Shown: positions 41,560 to 53,664, counted from the stretch's first letter. The stretch is 64,000 nucleotides of DNA from Plantago ovata (GCA_028274465.1 CM051457.1:109677982-109741981), one strand, 5' to 3'. The notes: generated from the sequence alone by a model not told the origin. Program-made: numbers and translations.

Positions 41560-43340
41560 TCACCGGGCTTTTCTCCGCGACTTGAACGGATAATTAGAGG
41601 GTGGAGATGGGGAGAACTCAAATGGCAAATTAGGCGGCTCAGATTTACCAGAAAGCATCTCAACGATATCTTTCATGGCAGGACGTTTATTAGGCAATCT
41701 CTGCAAGCAGAGAAGGCCTATAGTGATGCATAAAAGCGCCTGTTCTTGATCCAAGCATTGAATATTCGAATCAACAAGATCTAACAGCTTGCCATTAACA
41801 GCAAGCTGACGAGCCCACGATATCAAATTCGCCCTCTCAAACTCCGACATTGGTGAAGCCATAACTTGCAACGGCCTACGCCCCGAAACAAGAACCAACA
41901 AGAGCACGCCAAAACTATAAACGTCACACTTGTCCGACACCTGTGCACCGCCACCACATTCCGGGGCAATATAACAAACCGTTCCTCTCATACTCGGCGT
42001 ACTACTAATCCCCCCACTTTTCGGGATATCCCCATTAGTCCAATCCTGACTATGCCTCCGCCCCGTTCGAAAATCTCCATCGATACTACTCCGACTACCC
42101 CTGCTCCGCCTCCTTTTCTTCTCCGGCATCATCACATCCTCATCCTTCTGCCACCACATTTCCCCTTCATTACCACGCATTTTCTTCTTCTTCTTCTTCT
42201 TACACAACTCCTCACAAAACTCCTCCTTCCACCACTCCCTGGGCTCCCGCTCCCTATTCTTCTTCTCCTTCTTAAACGTCTCCCTGTCCAACGAACCCCA
42301 CCACTCCAACTTCTTCCTCTTCTCCTCCACAACCCCGTCAACAACCGAACTAGTCGATTTAACCAGCCCCCAATCCTTGTTACTCCTCTCCTCCTCCTTA
42401 TTGATCTCACTCCCTATCCACTCCATCACATAGTCCTTAACTCTCCCCGACTCCGACATACCACCCACATTCTCTTGTTTCCACCACCAATCCCTCTTCG
42501 ATTCTTCGCTCTTTTCCCTCCCTAAACCACTACCCTTCCTGTTCGCACTATCTTCCGAAAGCACACTACCTACTTCCTCATCAACTATCCTGACACAGAA
42601 ACTCTCCACATTCACCACCACCTCATCATCCAACTTCACACCATCATTCTCCTCAATGATCACAGACTCCTCCTTCACAACCTGCGCCAAACCAAAGTCC
42701 GCAATCTTCGCTTCGAAATTGGAATCCAACAACACATTAGAAGGCTTAATATCACCATGAACAATAGCAGGAACACACTCATTATGCAAATAGTCAATCC
42801 CCTTGGCCACACACATAATCACCTCAAACCTCTTCTCCCAGTTCATCAACTCAACACACCTCCGATCCAGCAACGCATCCTGCAAGCTCCCATTCTCCAT
42901 GAACTCATACACCACCGCCAGTTTCCTCACCCTCTTCCTCCGAAACCTAAACTCATCATTACTCGAAAATCCGATAACAGACACCAAATAGGGGCAACAA
43001 CGGCGTCAATACTCGACGCCACCGTCAACTCGTTCTGAAACTCGAACTCGCCTTGCGTAGAAGCTTCGCTCATGAGCTTCACGGCAATCACCTGCCCCGA
43101 ATCGAGCACTCCTTTGTAAACGGAGCCGAATCCGCCCTGTCCGACGCGATTCTCGGCGGAGAAGGAGCCGGTGGCGCGGCGGAGGAGCGAGAAGGGGAAT
43201 TTCTGCGCCGGTGGCTTCAGATCCGATGGAACAGTGCGTTTGCGCGTGGATTTGAATCGCCGGTAAGCGATTAAGAAGAGTATGAGAAATGTGAGGGCGA
43301 CGAGAGCGGATACGAGAGGGATTAGTAGCGGAAATGGCAT
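41560..43340 (-). CDS. Receptor-like serine/threonine kinase (At4g25390-like), single-base frameshift
   Basis: A single-exon membrane kinase. From ATG 43340: a short N-terminus, one membrane helix (LIPLVSALVALTFLILFLIA), then a kinase domain with GQGGFGSVYKG, AVKLM (ATP-binding Lys), HGDIKPSNVLL (catalytic Asp; Gly replaces the usual Arg, so non-RD), DFGLAQ, GTVCYIAPE and DVYSFGVLLL. Between DFG and APE lies an insertion of roughly 190 residues, charged and Trp-rich, including KKKKKKK; a long insertion here is known in this small plant family. The frame breaks once, at GGGG 42991-42994 (CCCC on the coding strand): N-terminal frame 43340-42990 reads to IDAVVAP, and the C-terminal frame resumes at YLVSVIGFSSND. 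One extra C would restore continuity, so this is either a sequencing/assembly error in a homopolymer or a young null allele. An upstream in-frame ATG at 43466 is less likely. Confidence 0.85.
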
Positions 43341-43466
43341 TGTTTGTGGTAGTGAATGAATTGGAGAAAATTGTTGTGGAGAAATGGAGAGAGATATTGA
43401 AGGTGACAGGAGTACTGTGTGAGTTGTATTGTTATTCTTCGTCGTGTTGTTGAGTTGAGCTTTCAA

Positions 43467-43934
43467 TGTCTATTATTATTATTATTATCTGTTTTGTTTG
43501 TTTCTCTCTCTACAGTAGAGAGAGAAAGCTGCTGCTGGTGCTGTGTGTGTTTTTGTCAACTGGTGGAGTCAAATGCTAAGGTTACAGGCCTGTGATGGAC
43601 TTGATGCTTCATTCAAGAAGAAAAGGTTAAAAAGTCAAGTCAAACTAATCTGAGATGCTTTTTAATTTTTTTTACTGTTTTGCATGTGAGTTTACTATAT
43701 ATGTTTGGACTTTAGCAATTAGGAGTAAACCCATAGTTTTAGTCAAAGGATTTGTTACTTCAGGTGATTAAACAGAAAAATAAAAGTTTGAATTACACTT
43801 TTATATCCAAAACTTTATCCTGGTTATAATTTTCTATCTAAACTTTTTAAGATTACACTTTAATATTCGTACTTTTAATCAAATTACAATTTTCTACATA
43901 AATTTACACTTTATTATCTACATCTACAAGTATT
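43467..43934. other. Promoter-side spacer of the kinase gene
   Basis: Contains an ATT run (43472-43488) and GA/CT-rich TCTCTCTCTC...GAGAGAGAAA at 43502-43530, common in plant 5' regions. No gene. Confidence 0.4.
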
Positions 43935-43936
43935 TA

Positions 43937-44209
43937 ACTTCCTCCATTTTCATTAATAACTTTCTCTTCGGTCAACAGCCTTCATATTTGACCGCACGTT
44001 ACTCCTAAATTATACGATGCAATTCTTTTTTACGTTATATGATTGAATTTTATGAGTTAGTAGTATTTTTAATATTTTTTTAAAAAAATATATCAATATA
44101 ATTTAGGTATAATATACGGATCAAAAAATATAATTTAGGTGTAATATACGGATCAAATATGACTGTCATTGGGTCAAATAGAAATTTTATAATGAAGCGG
44201 AGGAAATAG
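43937..44209. mobile_element. Degenerate Stowaway-like MITE
   Basis: Left end ACTTCCTCCATTTTCATT and right end, inverted, CTATTTCCTCCGCTTCATT, bordered by TA at 43935-43936 and 44210-44211. AT-rich, non-coding; a short direct repeat (AATTTAGGTATAATATACGG and a near copy) lies at 44100-44155. Confidence 0.5.
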
Positions 44210-44671
44210 TAATAAAAAATATATTTATATATGCTCATCGGTATTTTTATATAGAAGTGCTTTTCTTTCCTTTTTATTATCAGTTTAATGATCTTGGCCC
44301 AAAGTATTACTGCAATAAATGCATTTGGATATGCCTATTTCATGCATGCTTACTATAAGTAGTCATGTGCTCTTGATATATTTTATCCATTTATTGTTTG
44401 GAAGTAGTTGTGAAATTGAATTGTATGCGGCTCTCTTTATTCTACTTTTAATCCTTTTTCTATGATATAAATTATGAGTAATATACAATTGAAAATGTTT
44501 GATCTAAGTTTTTTTATTTTTTAATAATATGAGAAATTCGTAGCAACCAAAGGGTTGCTCACGTAAACCCCACGAACTCACATAATAGACTACAAATCAA
44601 GTGAACCAAGTTAAACCGTACAAGCGCGACATGCTCTAGCCCAAGATGACATATAATTACATAATTATATA

Positions 44672-44925
44672 CTCCCTCCGTCCCACGGTAAATTACCCAG
44701 TTTGACTTTTTTTGGTCAACGGTCTTAAACTTTGACTCTCGATTACTCTTAAACTATAATGATAAAATATTTGACGAAATCATATTATGAAAATATAGAA
44801 CCAAAATTTTCATAATATAATTTTATTAAATATTGTATCATTATAGTTTAAGAGTAATCGGGAGTGAAAGTTGAAAACTGTTGACAAAAAAAGTCAAACT
44901 GGATAATTTCAAACGGGCAGGGGAG
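44672..44925. mobile_element. Stowaway-like MITE, 254 bp
   Basis: Starts CTCCCTCCGTCCC and ends GGGCAGGGGAG between TA dinucleotides (44670-44671, 44926-44927). Long imperfect inverted arms pair CAGTTTGACTTTTTTTGGTC with its inverse near 44885 and ACTCTTAAACTATAATGATA with its inverse near 44840, so the whole element could fold into a hairpin. Confidence 0.85.
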
Positions 44926-44927
44926 TA

Positions 44928-45932
44928 TTCTACTCTCGTGCGATTCAAATATGTGACCAAGAGGGAGAATTTCTCCCTTTAAAATTAACACTATACTATG
45001 TAGTAGAAAACATGTCGTGAGTTTTATAAGATTGATGATCCGTAATAGATACGGGTCAACCGCATTTATCAAAATCTCTTTGTTTACTTAGATTATTTTC
45101 AGACCCTACTTAATTATTTTTCATGCAGTTGTAGCATGAATTATGTTGATACATCAACTACATAGTTTGAAATTTTTCTCATGAATTGGTATTTATTCTA
45201 CTCAATTATTATGTGGCTAATGATATATGCAATCACGCATTAATGATTAGCTATATGAAAAATAATTTATTGGTGACTAGATAATATATTAGGCATAGAT
45301 TACTTAGATTCCAATTCATAGTTATTCTACTTCAGGTGTCAAAGCAAACTAACCACCAACTTACGAAGGAACTGCGACAATAACATCAAACGTTTATGGA
45401 TTGGTCTTTATAATGTCCTGGTCATTAACGATTAATGGTACTCATACAAATAAATGGACGACTATACGAACGAGAAATTTGCTAATGGACTCGCAAGTGA
45501 TACTGAGTACACACTCTAGTTTAATGTACTCCAGATGTGTCCAATTGTATAATCAGTATATCATACCAGAAGGATCGTTAACGCATGCCATTCAAATAGT
45601 ATACAACTCATTAAAGTTTGATTGCCTGCGTAATATAACTACGGTATACACCAGTCGATTTGTTCGAAAAGAAAAAAAAAATCTGAAAACATGAACATTG
45701 GGATGCTACTGTGCAATTTGTGCATGTGGGGCAAGCACCAACGAAGAGGATGTCGACATGTATTTAATTACCTTGTTTGACTAGGAACAAAGTGTAGACA
45801 TCAATCCAATTCTTCTTGTTCTCTAAAATGCAATACAACTATCAAACAATTTGTTGGTATATTATTTAATTAAAATAATAAATAAAAATTGCAAGAATCT
45901 TTAGATTTTATACTTATATGGTTTGTACTGTT

Positions 45933-45979
<47 letters not shown>

Positions 45980-46389
45980 TACCATATGGTCTTTATTCAT
46001 CGAAAATGACGTTTAGGGCTTACCGTTATAGTTAAATATTGGTTTTAATTAAAGTCTTCTCCAAACTCAGTTTGGTACAAGAAATAAATGGTGATGTTAT
46101 ATTGTTTATTAGAGTTAAATCGAGTAGATTATTGAGTTTGAATCGAATAATACACAAATTGAGTCTGACTTAGTTGGTTGAGAAACAAGTAAAATATTAA
46201 ATTTGTATTTAAATTCATACCATATTTTTTATAATCGAATTCGATTCATTTGGCTAAAACAAACTCTAATAACAAGCTTGTTAGGGTAAAAATAACAAAT
46301 CAACTAGTTTATGAGTTGGTTCCATTGTCACTTACAAAGTATTTTATTGATTCGCAAATTCACTGCTTATCAATTTTTTATTTCTTATA
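44928..46389. other. AT-rich spacer with (ATT)n
   Basis: (ATT)n at about 45935-45979. A frame at 45401-45694 has no recognisable motif. Nothing else seen. Confidence 0.4.
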
Positions 46390-46545
46390 ATGACAAATAT
46401 TAAACTACTACACTACTCATATACAAATGACCTAAACCATCTTATAACTCTACACCTAAATTGACTTATGTCTCCACCAGGGATTGAACCATGCACCTCT
46501 ATTTCACCACTCTATCTCTCTTCCACTGCATCACCTTACAACTCA
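46390..46545 (-). mobile_element. SINE-like element, copy 1
   Basis: On the minus strand TGATGCAGTGGAAG and the B-box-like GGTTCAATCCC (46490-46480) are followed by TGGTGGAGACATAAG and GTAGAGTTATAAGATGGT, matching the body of the element at 55229-55395. Ends are not sharply defined. Confidence 0.5.
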
Positions 46546-46876
46546 TTTTAATATTTTCAGTAATCAGCTAATAGGTGTGTAATGAAGACCATGTCTTACG
46601 TATCAAGTTCCATATTACGCACATGACACCTGACGTGTAAAAACCATTTTGTACACCTAGTTAGATCCAAAATAACCTAAGGATTGTTCCAAGCAAAAAT
46701 TATGAAAGTAGGGGAATTGATGAACGCAAGGGATTAACTAGTTTGGAGTATTCTATATGTTTTGGTTGTGATCAGTTTGAGTGCGGTTAAGGCCACGAAG
46801 GTGCTACTCTTGTGCACTCTTCGGTGTTGCTTGTTAATGTAAGTACTCCAGTTAAATTAATGACAATTTTTTGGTT

Positions 46877-48514
46877 AAAAAAAAAAGTTAGAAATGGGCA
46901 AAATATTCATTTTTGGAAGGATATTTGGTTTGGTCAAGCACCTTTATTTTCTTTAGCTCTCACTGAACCAATTCTAAATGAGATGGTGCCTGACTATATT
47001 AGTAACCATCATTGGAATGTGCATAAACTTTCACAAGTACTCCCCTTCTTGTTGGTTAAGCAGGTTATAGGAATTCCCTTGTCTAGCATGAATATTCAAG
47101 ATAGGGTACATTGGATGTGTAGTCCTTAGGAGAATTTTTAGTCAAGTCAGCTTATGAAGCTCAAGTTCATAAATCGATTTGTAGACCTCATTTGCCTTGG
47201 CAGAGAATTTGGCAGTTGAAGTTAATACCTAGAATCTAAGTCTTTCTTTGGCTTGCACTTCATCACGCACTCCCTGCTACTGCATAGAAGTTATGTCACC
47301 GGGCGGGGAGTACTAAATTCTGCAACTTGTTCTCTGTGTGGTCAGGAAACTGAATCACAACATCACCTCTTCTTTGTTTGTGCTAAACTTCAAAGAGTCA
47401 GAAATATAATTTGGTCTGTGTGTTGGAATCAGTCACCATCCCCCTTAAGTAGTGGCGGAGCCAGGATATAACGTCCCCTAGTGCGCATATATGAAAATAC
47501 TATTTTTATTTATAGTAGGAGAATTTTTTTTATATGATAAATAGAGAATAATTGAAGTATAAAAATACAACACTAGAGGTAATAGTTTTACTAAAAATTC
47601 ATAATTTATGTGCATTATTAGAAAGAAAAATAGTATATAATGTCAAAATGGATAGTGCAATATGCAATAAATTGTCAAAAATAAACTAATATTATAGGTA
47701 AAGAAAAAATTATGGGTAGTGCACGAGCACTACCTTGCCCATATGTAGCTACCCTTGCCTTTAAGTATTAATTAATTTGTTAACTGCCTTTTCTCAGAAT
47801 GATCATTTGCAATTACTTTGGTGCACTTTTGTTTGGATGGTGTGGATGTATAGAAATAGGGTCATTTTCCAGCATGTGAAGTTTAGTTGGCTTGATTTTA
47901 TAAACTGGTACAAACAAAGTAAATTTGGTGTAAGTGGTCTCCTCCTCCACGAGGTTTTATTAGCATGAACACGAATGGTTCAACTAAGCAAAACCCGGGG
48001 ATGCAGGTATATGCATCATTTTCAGGGACAGTTCATTCGAGCTGCTTATGGATATTTGGGTATTTGCTCAAACAATGTAGCTGAGCTACAAGCAGTCAAG
48101 AAAGGATTAATTCTTGCACGTCAAATGAATATTCCCAGAATCATTGTACAAACTGACTCAATGTTTGTGTGGTTGGCTTGTAACAGGAGGAACTCAGGGA
48201 CTCAGTTGCCGTGGCAGGTACTTGAAGACATACTCGTACTAGCAGATCAGATAGGCAGTTGCAGTTGCAGTTGGAGTTTTGTATATAGGCAAGTTAATCA
48301 AGTTGCGGACGCCTTGACCAAATATGGAAGTGAAGAACTAGCAGGGAACTGGCATCATATGTTGGAGAACCAGCAACGTTCAAATGACTCTATATTTTCA
48401 CCTTTTGCTTCGAGTTATAATAGTTTTCATGTGTGGAATGAATGTCCGAATTGGTTGACACCTTTTATAAACATTGATATAACTATGTTGTATCCGCGTA
48501 TAATTAGAATCTAG
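46877..48514 (+). mobile_element. LINE (L1-like) ORF2 C-terminal remnant with RNase H
   Basis: A 5'-truncated L1 copy. NGQNIHFWKDIWFGQAPLF and the following region are the segment after reverse transcriptase in plant L1 ORF2. CSLCGQETESQHHLFFVC (about 47330-47385) is the zinc-ribbon-like zf-RVT motif. The plant-type RNase H follows at about 47970-48350 (MNTNGSTKQNPG in one frame, then NNVAELQAVKKGLILARQMN, IIVQTDSM, NQVADALTKYGSE). Several frameshifts and stops are present, and a 308-bp element is inserted at 47450-47757. A poly(A)-like tail lies at about 48573-48585. Dead copy. Confidence 0.75.
47450..47757. mobile_element. hAT-like non-autonomous insertion inside the LINE
   Basis: Left end TAGTGGCGGAGCCAGGAT, right end GTAGCTACCCTTG. 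Flanks CCCTTAAG (47442-47449) and CCTTTAAG (47758-47765) match 7/8, fitting a hAT 8-bp duplication. LINE coding resemblance resumes right after it. Terminal inverted repeats are weak. Confidence 0.5.
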
Positions 48515-48585
48515 ACATATGCCTATGACACTATCTCAGCTGTAACTTATATATCTATCTATGAATGAACGTATGTTTTAAAAAA

Positions 48586-49690
48586 CTAGTTGTTGACCTA
48601 TGGGGCATTAGTCCAAGATTTGATTGAAGAATGGAGAATGTGTAGGGAAAGTTGAACTTTAGCTTTCGTCTTGAGCTCAATTCTCTAATTTATATTGGAA
48701 AAACAACTCGTGAAGAATCCACGTGAAACCCCAACTCACCTTCAAAAGGTACCTTGTCTTTATCGAGACATGCAAGCAAGGATAATTGTCTAGATACTTA
48801 GCCCTACTAAGCTAGTTTTAAGTGACACTAATCCTCATAGTTTAATGAAGCTGTAGTAGTATAATAAAAAATAACTCCAAAGCTAATGTGGCCTCGATTT
48901 GGGATATATTTTCACTTACAAAACCGATGACACATCACGTAAATGTGAGTTGTGTCTTACATGGTGTCATGAGATATCGAATCTCAATCAACGACTAAAT
49001 TGGAAGTGGATTTTGGAAATGCAATTTTTGATTTGAAGATGCATGAAAATTTGATCTTCAAAAGTAAATAATACAAATTTAACATCCTACATATATATCA
49101 AATAAATCTAATATATCAAATAAATCTAATAGTCAAGAAGATATTGTTTCACAATTATCCAAATTAGGACTTTAAGAGTGATTAACAAGCTTCACTTTGC
49201 TACATAGCTCTTTAATTATTTGTATTTTCTCAACAAAATACTGTCTTAAGTCAACTTGAGAAAGACTGTAGGTGATATTCTTCCATGTAGGTGATCTTGC
49301 CCATGTCCTCATCCGTTGTTGGTGGAAAGATTGTGAAGGTGTTTGTGGGATTGGAGGGTGAGGTGTAAGGGCGGGTATCTTGAGGGTTTAAGTCAATTTG
49401 ACAAGGAAAACCTTTTCGAGGTAAAAGTCCGACTTTAAAATTTTTTGGGTTATTCTCCTTCTCTCTTCTTGACCTTGAGGACTTAAGTCAACTTGATTAA
49501 GGGACATTATTGTTCATTTTCTAAGTAAAACCCGACTCGGACAGTTCTTGGGGACCTCCTTTCTTCTCTTCCTGCGATTTTTGTTTAAAACTCCTTTTTC
49601 AAACCTCAAGCCACTTTCGTTTACTTTCTTGGTCATCTCTTAAATTACTTGCCACTTATTATTAGACGAGCATAGAATGTAGAGTTAGGT
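48586..49690. other. Spacer, nothing recognised
   Basis: About 1.1 kb with no credible frame. It contains two related words, CTTAAGTCAACTTGA near 49245 and 49489, of unknown meaning. Confidence 0.35.
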
Positions 49691-50231
49691 AGGAACCAAT
49701 AGGGGACATCCCACAACAAAAAGGAAGGAGCTTGGCATTTGATGGACAAATTGTTGATCCTACTCTAAATTGCATGTCAAATAGGCATAGGGTGGATAAA
49801 TGTGAACACTACGGTCTTCGATTTGTCGGGTTTTTTTGTTTTATTTTGGTGGCTGGAGGTTGGGTGATCTTGTGGTTTGAACGATGTGATCTTGAGCTAA
49901 TGATTTGTTTTCGGGTGATGAGGCAGTGAGTTTCTTGCCATGGATTCATACTCTCTTCCTCCTACCTGGGCGTGTTGGATTAGGCCATTGTTGGCCTCTT
50001 TTAGGCACTATTTCCTTTGTTGTATTATTTGGTTGAGAATTCATTTGACGTTGTTGTATTGGTTAAGACTCGGTTTGGGCTTATCAGTTTAGGTACTCTT
50101 CGGAGACTTTTCCGTGTTTGGGATGAAGTGTTTCCTTGTTCTTTTACTTGTAAGAACCCAAACACTACTTATGCTCCGTATTATATTATAATACGAATTA
50201 TTTAGCCGTTTCAAAAAAAAAAAAAAAAAAT
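49690..50231 (+). mobile_element. Probable LINE 3' region
   Basis: Ends ATTTAGCCGTTTC plus about 20 A (50204-50231), the L1 tail signature seen elsewhere in the window. Upstream is GT-rich untranslated-like sequence with no recognisable ORF2; the left limit is uncertain. Confidence 0.45.
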
Positions 50232-50939
50232 TTGTTAATGTAGATTTCACTATATTAAAAAACAATATGAATTTCATTATATTTTTATTTTTAGATAAGT
50301 TTAACAACATAGGTTAACGTAGATATTTTTTAAATAACAAAAAAAATATTATGTTAACAGTATAAGCGTGTCATTTAATAACATCTACTGTTTTGATAAA
50401 AAAAAAGTAACGGTCTCTCGTAAGACTATGCGAATATCAAATCGAAAAAATAATTAATTAAATCATACTCTTATAAAGCTATATATATATTGACGGCATG
50501 CGATTTAAGCTAGGTTTTAAAATATGGGTTCAACCGGCTGGTTCGGCCTTGAATCGACAGATGGGTGGCTCGATAATATTCCGGTCTGACTCCGGCCCAA
50601 TCCAATCCGACTCCGGCCCGACCTCTTTTTTGGGGTGTCCGGCTCGACTTCCGGTTTTCGGTTTCAAAACATAGGATTTAAGTCCATTCTCCAAATACAT
50701 TTTCGGACATGTACCAAGTAGGTGTTTGGTAGGAAAATCAGCGCGAAGAGAGCCGGATACACAGATAGACATTATTTATTAAACTAATGTTAATATCAAT
50801 CATCATCAATAATGATTACTACTACTAATGAACAAACTAACCTTCACACAGTTAAGATCTTCTCGTAATCGGAGCACAACCCTAGCAAAGAAAAATAATA
50901 AAGGAAAAGTTTTTAAATGAACTTATGGGCTTGGGACTT
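50232..50939. other. Spacer, nothing recognised
   Basis: AT-rich, with a GC-richer patch at 50530-50660 (CCGGTCTGACTCCGGCCC) of unknown origin. Confidence 0.35.
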
Positions 50940-51296
50940 TATTAGAATTGGATCATCTTCCTCTTAAAAGGCCTTGTAAGGGGAGAAGGTTAACCAATCT
51001 TATATGTTGAATTGAGGTCCTACTTTTAAGCGATGTGGATGTGGGATGGGGTTTAACATGCCCCCTTACGTGTAGCCCGGTATGAACATCGGGTCTACAA
51101 CGTGGACAATGAATGCCGGAATATACATCGGCTCAAACCCAACATGGGTGACCATCATCGACTTGAACCTCGCTCTGATACCATATTAGAATTGGGCCAT
51201 CTTCCCCTTAAAAGGCCTTGTAAGGGGAGAAGGTTAACCAATCTTATATGTTGAATTGAGGTCCTACTCTCAAGCGATGTGGAATGGGGTTTAACA
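50940..51296 (-). mobile_element. TRIM (terminal-repeat retrotransposon in miniature), complete
   Basis: Two direct repeats, 50940-51058 and 51184-51296, enclose only about 125 bp. Read on the minus strand the leading LTR (51296 to 51184) begins TGTTAAACC and is followed at once by TGGTATCAGAGC (51183-51172), the initiator methionine-tRNA primer site. AAGGGGGCA, a polypurine tract, directly precedes the second LTR. No coding capacity. Flanks GACTT (50935-50939) and GGCTT (51297-51301) match 4/5 as a target duplication. The second LTR carries a 6-bp expansion (GATGTG). Confidence 0.88.
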
Positions 51297-51539
51297 GGCT
51301 TGAATACGAAGTAATGGGCCTCAAGATGGGCCAAGGATAAAGGCTTGAAGTCAGATTTTCTGAACCCACACAATTAAACATGAAACGAGGTCCAATAACT
51401 AAACCAAACACTTTCTAAAATTATTTTCTCAAATGTAGAAATGAACTAGATAATAAATAGAAATAAAATAATTAAATTTTCAGATAAATAATTAAATAAA
51501 TAATAAGATATAACGGGGTATTACATCACCAAAGTAAAG

Positions 51540-53512
51540 TGGTTAATATGTCTTGCGTCTGGTCATGAAATTAATTTGGAAAAGTCTACTGTTGTTTTTA
51601 GTAGAAATACTAGACAAGATCAGATTGAGGCTGTTCGAAGTTGTTTACAAGTTAGAGTAGTAGATAAGCATGATAAGTACTTGGGGCTGCCTACTCAAAT
51701 GGGTAGATCAAAGAAAGAAGTGTTTGGGTGGTTGAGAGATAGAGTCTGGGAGAGGGTGCAAGGGTATGGCCGTATGGGAATAGATATTTGTCGAAGGCTG
51801 GGAAAGAAGTCCTTATTAAATCAGTTATACAAGCCATTCTTACTTACATCATGAGTTGCTTTAAACTTCCTGACTATCTCCTTAAAGAGATTGATTCTAT
51901 TATTGGGCGTTTTTGGTGGGGTAGTGGAAAGGATAAAAAGATTCATTGGGTTAAATGAGACTCTCTTGTGACTTAAAAGAGACAGGGGGTTGGGTTTTAG
52001 AGACTTGTGATCCTTAATGTGGCGATGTTGGGTAAACAAGTGTGGAGAATTATTTCTATGCTTTACTCAGTCGAATTTATAAAGCCAAATACTTCCCTAT
52101 AAAATCTGATATTTTTTATTGCTCTCTAAAATCTAATGTCTCTTTCACTTGGCGGAGTATATTTAGTGCCATTGATATTGTTAAAGGAGGATGTAGATGG
52201 AGAATAGGTAACGGTGAATCTGTGAATATTTGGAGGGATAATTGGCTGCCTCGTACCCCCAGTCCCTTAGACCCATTACTCCTGATTTAATGGGCCTCCC
52301 TGACCTTACTGTTTCTGACTTAATTTCTGATGGGGTCTGGGATATGGAACTGTTACATTCAATCTTTTGGGATGATGATTGTGCTGAAATTCTGAAAATA
52401 CCTTTGTCTAATACTGATGTTCCTGATCGGATAATTTGGCATTATGAGTCTCATGGGCACTATTCTGTGAAATTTGTCTACCATTTAACAAGAGCTAAAC
52501 GCAAGATGGAGCTGAGAAATAGGATTGGTGGGAGCAGTAGTCTTGTGGTTGTGAACTGGGAATGGGTTTGGAAAATAAAAGTACCTCCAAAAATTAAAGT
52601 GTTTGTCTAATGCCTTACCGGTTCGAACCAATTTAATTCGCAGGGGGGTTGATATTATTGATCTCTGTCCTATTTGTCAACATGAGTCGGAATCCATTTT
52701 GCATATTTACGTGGTTTCTCATACGCACGTTTGTATTGGGCAGTGGCCCCTTTTTCTCAGGCTATTATTGCAAATGGAACACTTTCAGCAGTGGAGTGGA
52801 TTGAACAAGTGCGGCAGCATGTCACAGTAGAGGAGTTGGCCTTGTTTCTTGCATCTGTTGGAGCATTTGGACGCACATGAACAATCTGGTTCATAATGGG
52901 AGCCTTTGGATGCAGCACAAGAAGTCTTCACTGTGCAGCAGTATCTGTCCAGATTCAGAGCAGCGCAGGAATTGTTCCCACACCCCAGAACGTCGAAAAC
53001 CGAACACAGTGGCAGACACCACCGATTGGATCAGCTGTCAAAGTGAATTTTGATGCATCTATCAATTCACAACGTAATGGGGCAGGCTTAGGCATTGTGG
53101 CACGAGATGATCATGTCAGGGTCTTGGCGTGGAGAAGATCTTTTGTTCCTTTGGTCCAGAATGCTGAAATCGCTGAGGCACTAGCAGCTCGTGCAGCAGT
53201 CCACCTGGCTTCTTCCTTACAGACTCGACATGTCATCATCGAGGGGGATTGTTTGCGTGTCATCAAGCAGCTTACGTCGCCGGACATTTGTTTTGCTAGT
53301 TGTGGGAGTATTATTGAGGAGATTAAACTTTTGAGTACCAGTTTTGATTCTATTTCATTTTCTTTTGTTTTGCGTACTTGTAATAAAGTGGCTAATTTGT
53401 TAGCCCATGATACTTTGATAGACAGTAGTGGCTCCTCAAGCCTCCCGTTCGACTCTTCGGATGTAAGTTGATTTTGCTGCTATATATGATGATATTTTTA
53501 TCTAAAAAATAA
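51540..53512 (+). mobile_element. LINE (L1-like) ORF2 C-terminal half with RNase H, decayed
   Basis: 5'-truncated L1. In order: the end of reverse transcriptase (INLEKSTVVFSRNT, DKYLGLPTQMGRSKKEVFGW), the region IGRFWWGSGKDKKIHWVK, GGCRWRIGNGESVNIWRDNW, a zf-RVT motif (CPICQHESESILHI, about 52660), then an RNase H domain at about 53020-53440 (VKVNFDASINSQRNGAGLGI, AEALAARAAVHLA, IEGDCLRVIKQL, CNKVANLLAHD). Frameshifts near 51800, 52060, 52250 and 52610 and a TGA in WVK(stop)DSL show it is dead. The tail TATCTAAAAAATAAAAT ends near 53512. No target duplication found. Confidence 0.82.
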
Positions 53513-53664
53513 AATACCTATCAAACGGTTATATAGAGTTAACTAGCAGAACGGTGACTAACATATTATCCAATTAAACTGGTTAATATATTCAACACAT
53601 ACAAACACAAATAGAACAACATTTTAGTTAAAACCAACATACTCACCCGTCGCTCATCGATGTA
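53513..53664. other. Short spacer
   Basis: AT-rich, no feature. Confidence 0.3.

Noticed and set aside
41866-42525. 219-codon plus-strand frame opposite the kinase
   Set aside because: Antisense shadow of the kinase insertion: Pro/Leu/Thr-rich string made by the complement of charged codons.
45401-45694. 97-codon plus-strand frame as a gene
   Set aside because: No recognised motif, no promoter or splice context, in AT-rich spacer.
45935-45979. ATT-repeat considered as a CRISPR-like or regulatory array
   Set aside because: Plain trinucleotide microsatellite in plant DNA; no spacers.
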